Shown here one piece after another: positions 59,412 through 64,000 of a stretch of 64,000 nucleotides of DNA. Below the pieces are notes generated by a model, which ran no database searches, was not told the DNA's origin, and saw only the letters and a list, made by a program, of their open reading frames with translations. Position 1 is the stretch's first letter; each line of letters begins with the position of its first letter. The translations under genes were made by a program, and so were the position numbers. Source of the stretch: Perkinsus olseni (lineage: Eukaryota; Perkinsozoa; Perkinsida; Perkinsidae); contig JABANP010000134.1 in NCBI GenBank assembly GCA_013115135.1, forward strand, positions 55,287 through 119,286, given 5' to 3'.

Positions 59412-62286
59412 GTGACGAAATTAGCTATCGATTATCAGGGCGAGCGAGAAGTCCGCGCATCCTCGGCCAGGTTCATGCTCCTGGGTCATCGACGAGATGG
59501 CGAACAAGTTGGACGCTGGGGGACGCCGGGGTGTCAGATTCCACGTGAACTTGAGTTTAGCTCCAAGCCTGTTATGTTTGTGAAAGCGGAGGTAAATAGG
59601 ATAGTAGTCGACACCAGAGTGAACCTCCGAATTCTGAGTAATCCACGCTGATTCCCATGCACCCGCCAGTGGACTGGCAGACATGTTACTACAGTCGCTA
59701 CTACGATTGGAAGGGCTGGACAGGGCTGATGGTCAGGTTGGACTCCGGGCGCTGGTCTCGCCGTGTTCTTTTCTCGCATCGCAACTGTACAAGATTCGCT
59801 ATCGGTGTTCGATAGACCTCTGCCGGGTCGAGTCGATCTGTCTCACGAGAAGTCACTCACTCTAGAACTCACGAGAACTCTACTGAATACCCCCCACGGT
59901 TATGGAACGGCGATGTCCATAGTCGAGGTAGGACCTTCTCCGGCCCTCTCCACATGCCCTCTGCACCTGCCAATGCTGCCCCCACCCTGCCTGCCGGCCT
60001 CTCGTGTCTAGCACTGAGACGTGAACTTGCGGAGTCGAACCATCTAGACTCGCTAGAAGAAAATCTATTACAACTCGAAAGGTGACGGCTGCCCCCAGTG
60101 AACCGGTCAGCCGTTGAAGGTGAACCTGCAGGTACGCCGTTGACCAAAATGTGCCTCTGGAGACATCCCCTGCCTTCACCGGTCGGGACAGCATTCCGTT
60201 GCGCTTCAAGGTGGGAGTCTCCGGGGTCTGTTATCAGGATCATTCGGTTAACCCAGGCTCTGTTCTCTGAGAACGGCCCTGATCAGTCAAGGCTGCTCGT
60301 CCCTGATGTACTGCGAGCTGCTATAGCAATGGAGGACTCTGAGGTTAGTCGAGAGATACTCACGCGCGGGCTCACTCGTGTTCCGCTTCGGCACGCTGTA
60401 ACCCGGAATCGATAATAGCGGGAAACGATATTGACACGGGAATCCTGTTATCGGTACAATACCGTCCCCCAGGTTATCAACGGACTTGTCCAGTCTCGAG
60501 ACCCTCAACTGCTCCTGCTGCGGAACCGGCTCTTGCTGGCGTAGTTGGCCACTGTTGTTGCTCCGGGCAGTAGGTGATCTTACGTAGGTATAATGAGGTT
60601 CGACGTCCCCTGGCTGCGTACTTGTCCGGGAACGCGACCAAAATTGCCGTCAAGTGTATTTCGGAGATGTGGCAAGCCTGGGTCGAGTTCGAGAAGGCCT
60701 GGCTGTAGGCTGGCCGTCAACAGCGGCGGTCTATCCTCTCTCTCCCTCATTCCCGTCAGATACGAAGAAGAGTCGCACGTGGTAGCGTCCTTCCAGCCTC
60801 TCGTTGACGTCCTCCTGGCAGTCGACCCGTTCCTGAGGTCTAGGGGTGAATCGTCAAAAACTATTCGACCGCCCGGTAGGGTGTGGTGTTTTCAGGACGG
60901 GAACGAGTCTTGCCACATCCGAGGAGTGAGAAACAGAAAGTTAATTCAGTTGTGATGCTGGAGGTTAGTGACTTTCTGGAGGCAGCTTTCTTTCTCCTGA
61001 GCTGAAGGCAAGGCTCGAACGCAGGTTTCTTAGGCCATCTGCAGCGCCTTGCCAAGGCTAACGGCCGTCCTGGTGCCAGCGGTGGACAGATGCCTAATCT
61101 TCGACCCGGTGCTTCTACTACTGGCAGAGTGGGCTGGGTCTCGGTGACATTTTAGTAAGGCGAACGGTGGTGTCAGGCATGTGCAATGCCGTCTTCGAGG
61201 AACTATCACTCCGGAATATCAGGATGAAATTAGTGAGCGGAGCGAAGCAGTTCCTGTCGGCCTTTTGTCCTACATTGATCGATAGGTCTGGCACAAACCG
61301 TAGCCGAGGAATGCTGCGACGTAGCCGTGGCTCCACTTGACCGGCCGATGTCTACAGGCTCGGTGTGGAGTCAACCGGGACAGCCTGTCTTTCTTGCGAA
61401 AGCGTTGTGCTCCTCGTCGCTGATGAGCCCGCAGGATTCGGTAGTGGGGGCGCATCCCAGTTGGAGTTCGATTTTGGCAGCTATCCTCAGCGGCTCGTCA
61501 CGTCCCTGGCGGGATTGTCCCAGGCCGATTTTACCCAGCTTCGCTCCGCCGGAGTGGACCTCGTAGGTTGCTGCCGGAAGCGAGGCGCTCTCGAAGTGAG
61601 GTTGAGCAGCAGTCTCTGCCCATCGACGGAAACCTATCAGGAATACGCACTCAAGGCGGTCGGGCATATCGCGAGTCGAGGGGCACACGGGAAACGCGGG
61701 AGCCTAGCACAGTCGTCCGTTGGGGTGGGAAATGCTTGGTGGAATTTGTGATTCATGAGGCGGTGCTGTCAGGCCCATCGAGCCGACAATCTCACAGTCG
61801 GGTTGCTGAGACGATTCGATCAGCTCCTCGACGTGCTGTTGTCGATGAAGAGCACGCTGGAGCACATACCTGCTGACCTTTCGCTGTACCACCCGACCAC
61901 CCACGCCTCGAGACCCTTCGGTGATCCTCGCTGACGTTCCTCAGGCATCCGAGGTTACCAGCTGCCGTAGTTGCCTTTAATACTGCCTACAAGAGAGCCG
62001 CACGACTTTACATGGAACCTGATAATTTACTTTGATGTGTGACTCTCGTTGTGAGCAAGTTGCTGTTTTGTTGAGTAACCAGAGAACGCAAGGGCAGTTG
62101 GGCACTTTCTCGATGCCGAAGATAGTGGACCTCCTAGGCTCGGAGAATAGCGAGGCGGTGTCGCCTAGGGAATCCAAGGTCGAGACGGTAGCTGAGAAGT
62201 TAGCTTGGGAAACGGAGAAGGACTTCTGGGGCAGTCCGAGTAGTGGAGGGAATAGTAGTGAGGATACTACAGGTGTGGAGCGCTAA
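59412..62286 (+). CDS. Hypothetical multi-exon beta-rich protein
   Basis: Not recognised. Plus-strand coding blocks in several frames: LEFSSKPVMFVKAE, SRIATVQDSLSVFDRPLP, GRVDLSHEKSLTLELTRT, a coiled stretch LRRELAESNHLDSLEENL, then DQNVPLETSPAFTGRDSI and PLRFKVGVSGVCYQDHSV, VPDVLRAAIAMEDSEVS, LSGNATKIAVKCISEMW, QRLAKANGRPGASG, DVYRLGVESTGTACLSCE, QLEFDFGSYPQRLVTSLA, and a last exon MPKIVDLLGSENSEAVS that stops at 62286. The alternation of hydrophobic strands suggests beta-sandwich domains, similar in style to the ASH-domain gene next door. Start and most exon joins are not determined and it could be more than one gene. Confidence 0.4.
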
Positions 62287-62444
62287 TCATATTTAAGCTG
62301 GATTTCTGGATACTCGAAGCAGCTCAGTTGGCCGCCCATGTTGGAGGCACTTGGTCGCTCAAGTGTGACTTCTGTCAGGCGGCAGCGTGCCTATGGTGGA
62401 AGGAAGCGATGAGTCCTCAATCAAGGGTGAGAAGAGACTAGGAG

Positions 62445-63830
62445 ATGGCACGTCACTGTGCTCATCACGTTACAGATGCTAGTGAGGAGCGAAGTAGCAA
62501 CAGTGGCAACCGTAGTCATCACCTTTTGTCCTTCGCTATCTCGAACGATGGCAGCATGCCGGTGATTGTGCCTGCCGAGGACCTTCCTGTGGTTGAGGCT
62601 CTCAAGGAGAAGGTGCTATTGAGGTCGAGCAGCGTAGCCGGTCTTCCCTGTCTTGCCTCAGACAGCACAGCCGCCGAGAGCTCGGGCCGCCTCAGGTGGT
62701 GCGGAAGAAGACGAATCGGTGGGACAAGCGGCACCTGGAAGAGCACGGAGAGCAAGCGAGGGTACATATGTAGTTCCGGCAAGAAGGTCGTTGCGGTGGT
62801 GCCTGGATGACTGCGCGGATTCCAGCGAGTGCGTCACAGAAAGAGAAAAGGAGCCTCCCGAAGGAACCTTGATAGAAGCAGAGATAAGGCGGCAGGGGAG
62901 AGCTGTGCAGGAAGCAGAGGGAGAGGAGCCTGTGGGGTGGGATGCCGAAGGGAGCATCGAGGAGGAGGTTCGGAGGGCAGTGGCTTCAGTGGAGGAGGCT
63001 TGCCAGCCATCGTCTGCTATGGTCCCTTCCGGAGCAGACGAACAGCATTCCGTCGGGTGTCAAAACTCGAACGGTGAGGCGACCATTGTGGAGACAAGCA
63101 GTTTCGAGATGCCCAGCGGCAGGCTGGACGAGCATGCTCATGCTGAGAGTGCACCACCGGTCGGAGTGGTGGAGAGGAGCTTTGATCCGAAGGGTGAGGA
63201 GAATGTTACCTGTAGCCGCAGTGATGATGTAGCGATGGGTGACAGCAGTCCCGTCCTGACACTCTCCTCACCGCAAGGAAGGTCTGATCCACCAACGTCC
63301 CTGCTAGTTGGTGATGATCGCCCATGCGACGCTACTGATGATAGCGATGAGAGGATCGTTCGAGATGACTTGAAACAGCGTCCTTCAGAGATGGACGGCG
63401 ACCTCTCTGTGCCGTCTGGCGACCTCGAGGAGGTCTTGCAGGATTCCTCTGCTGCGCGATATGCTCCCCTGCCCGATGGATTGATGCGGCGAAGCCATGT
63501 TCACCTGAGAGCGCAGTGAGCTTGTTGCGTAGCTCTCCTGAAGCAGAGTCCCCGAATGAAGAGGAGCCGCTACCACAAGCGGCAGTCATCACTGTCGTCA
63601 CTGCTTCCTGGGACAAATCTGACGATGACGGAGATTCGGTGATCTCGAGCGACGGAGGCGACATCGATTGGGAGACGGTCAAATCCTCGAGCGAAGGTGC
63701 GGATCCTCCGGGCCATCCAGGTACTCCTCGCGGTACTGGCGCTGCAAGTGCTTCCCCCTTTGCTGCTGTACATCGATCCGCCCGATTTATCTCGAAATTA
63801 GAGTTGCTGTCTTCTGCTGCCGTCCATTGA
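62445..63830 (+). CDS. Hypothetical acidic, disordered protein
   Basis: Not recognised. The start MARHCAHHVTDASEERSS at 62445 leads to SMPVIVPAEDLPVVEALK and EKVLLRSSSVAG. After a probable intron near 62,660 a long open frame has RSLRWCLDDCADSSECVT, EPPEGTLIEAEIRRQGRA, SIEEEVRRAVASVEEAC and many acidic/Ser stretches (DATDDSDERIVRDDL). Near 63,500 the frame changes to AVSLLRSSPEAESPNEEE, then WDKSDDDGDSVISSDGGD and RFISKLELLSSAAVH, stopping at 63830. The change may be an intron or a frameshift. The composition (Glu, Asp, Ser, Pro) indicates an intrinsically disordered protein. Confidence 0.4.
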
Positions 63831-64000
63831 ACAACATCAACGTCGTCGTCTGTTGGTGTTAACATTCATGACCAGTTCATGCTTTCCATACCCGTGTACT
63901 AGCCTTGCGCTGTATGGGACCTCGCTGGGGCAGCCGATGGGAATTTCACGCTGTGGGAGAGATTGGGTGTTTCTCTCCGCTTGTAGTCTCTTTCTAGTTG

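Overview
The window looks like nuclear DNA of an intron-rich, flagellated alveolate protist, most probably a Perkinsus-type organism (Perkinsozoa). Housekeeping genes are broken into many short exons by small GT-AG introns. Several start codons sit just behind a pyrimidine tract and an AG that look like spliced-leader acceptors. Two protein types I associate with dinoflagellates and Perkinsus are present: a YG(M/L)S-type C-terminal EF-hand protein and an 'NGRP' domain. The species call is an inference; I did not find a spliced-leader gene in the window.

Layout. 0.5-17 kb is an ordinary gene block: UDP-sugar pyrophosphorylase (-), a leucine-rich-repeat/ankyrin protein (+), a calmodulin-like EF-hand protein (+), a very large glycine-rich polytopic membrane protein of the family that includes plant AT5G11700 (+), and a PARP1-like poly(ADP-ribose) polymerase (+) with an unusual extra domain. 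17.3-28.3 kb is an accessory region on the minus strand with an expanded, mostly intronless family that I do not recognise. It has one intact copy (17.4-19.1 kb), one frameshifted two-domain copy with a 63-bp minisatellite (19.9-22.5 kb), and two tandem decayed copies about 2.8 kb apart (23.0-25.0 and 25.9-27.8 kb). Two further copies lie on the plus strand at 43.7-45.0 and 45.6-47.3 kb.

Between the two halves of the family lie three tandem YccF-domain membrane protein genes (the third decayed), a TANGO2-like protein, DJ-1, a kinesin-13 with a tRNA-Glu gene in or next to it, a few small hypothetical proteins and a long EF-hand protein, mostly on the minus strand. After the family, 47.7-59.4 kb carries hypothetical proteins, an intronless membrane-anchored AGC-like kinase, a probable flagellar/ciliary ASH-domain protein and ribosomal protein L10a (uL1). 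59.4-63.8 kb has plus-strand, multi-exon hypothetical genes.

The most interesting content is the expanded family. Members share an N-terminal signal-peptide-like segment (MxxTRLWL-type), in several copies an H-S-Y-A-K motif shortly after it, a conserved domain of about 110 residues (FPPxGxYxN ... CTFTF ... CYIPA ... LCHSVE ... FPSG), a basic nuclear-localisation-like cluster, a short I(T/S)xED motif that is amplified in one copy, and an acidic-hydrophobic 'DLLxxFEDP' tail. Most copies are broken by frameshifts or nonsense codons, the pattern expected of a rapidly turning-over secreted gene family. Function is unknown and any role in host interaction is inference only.
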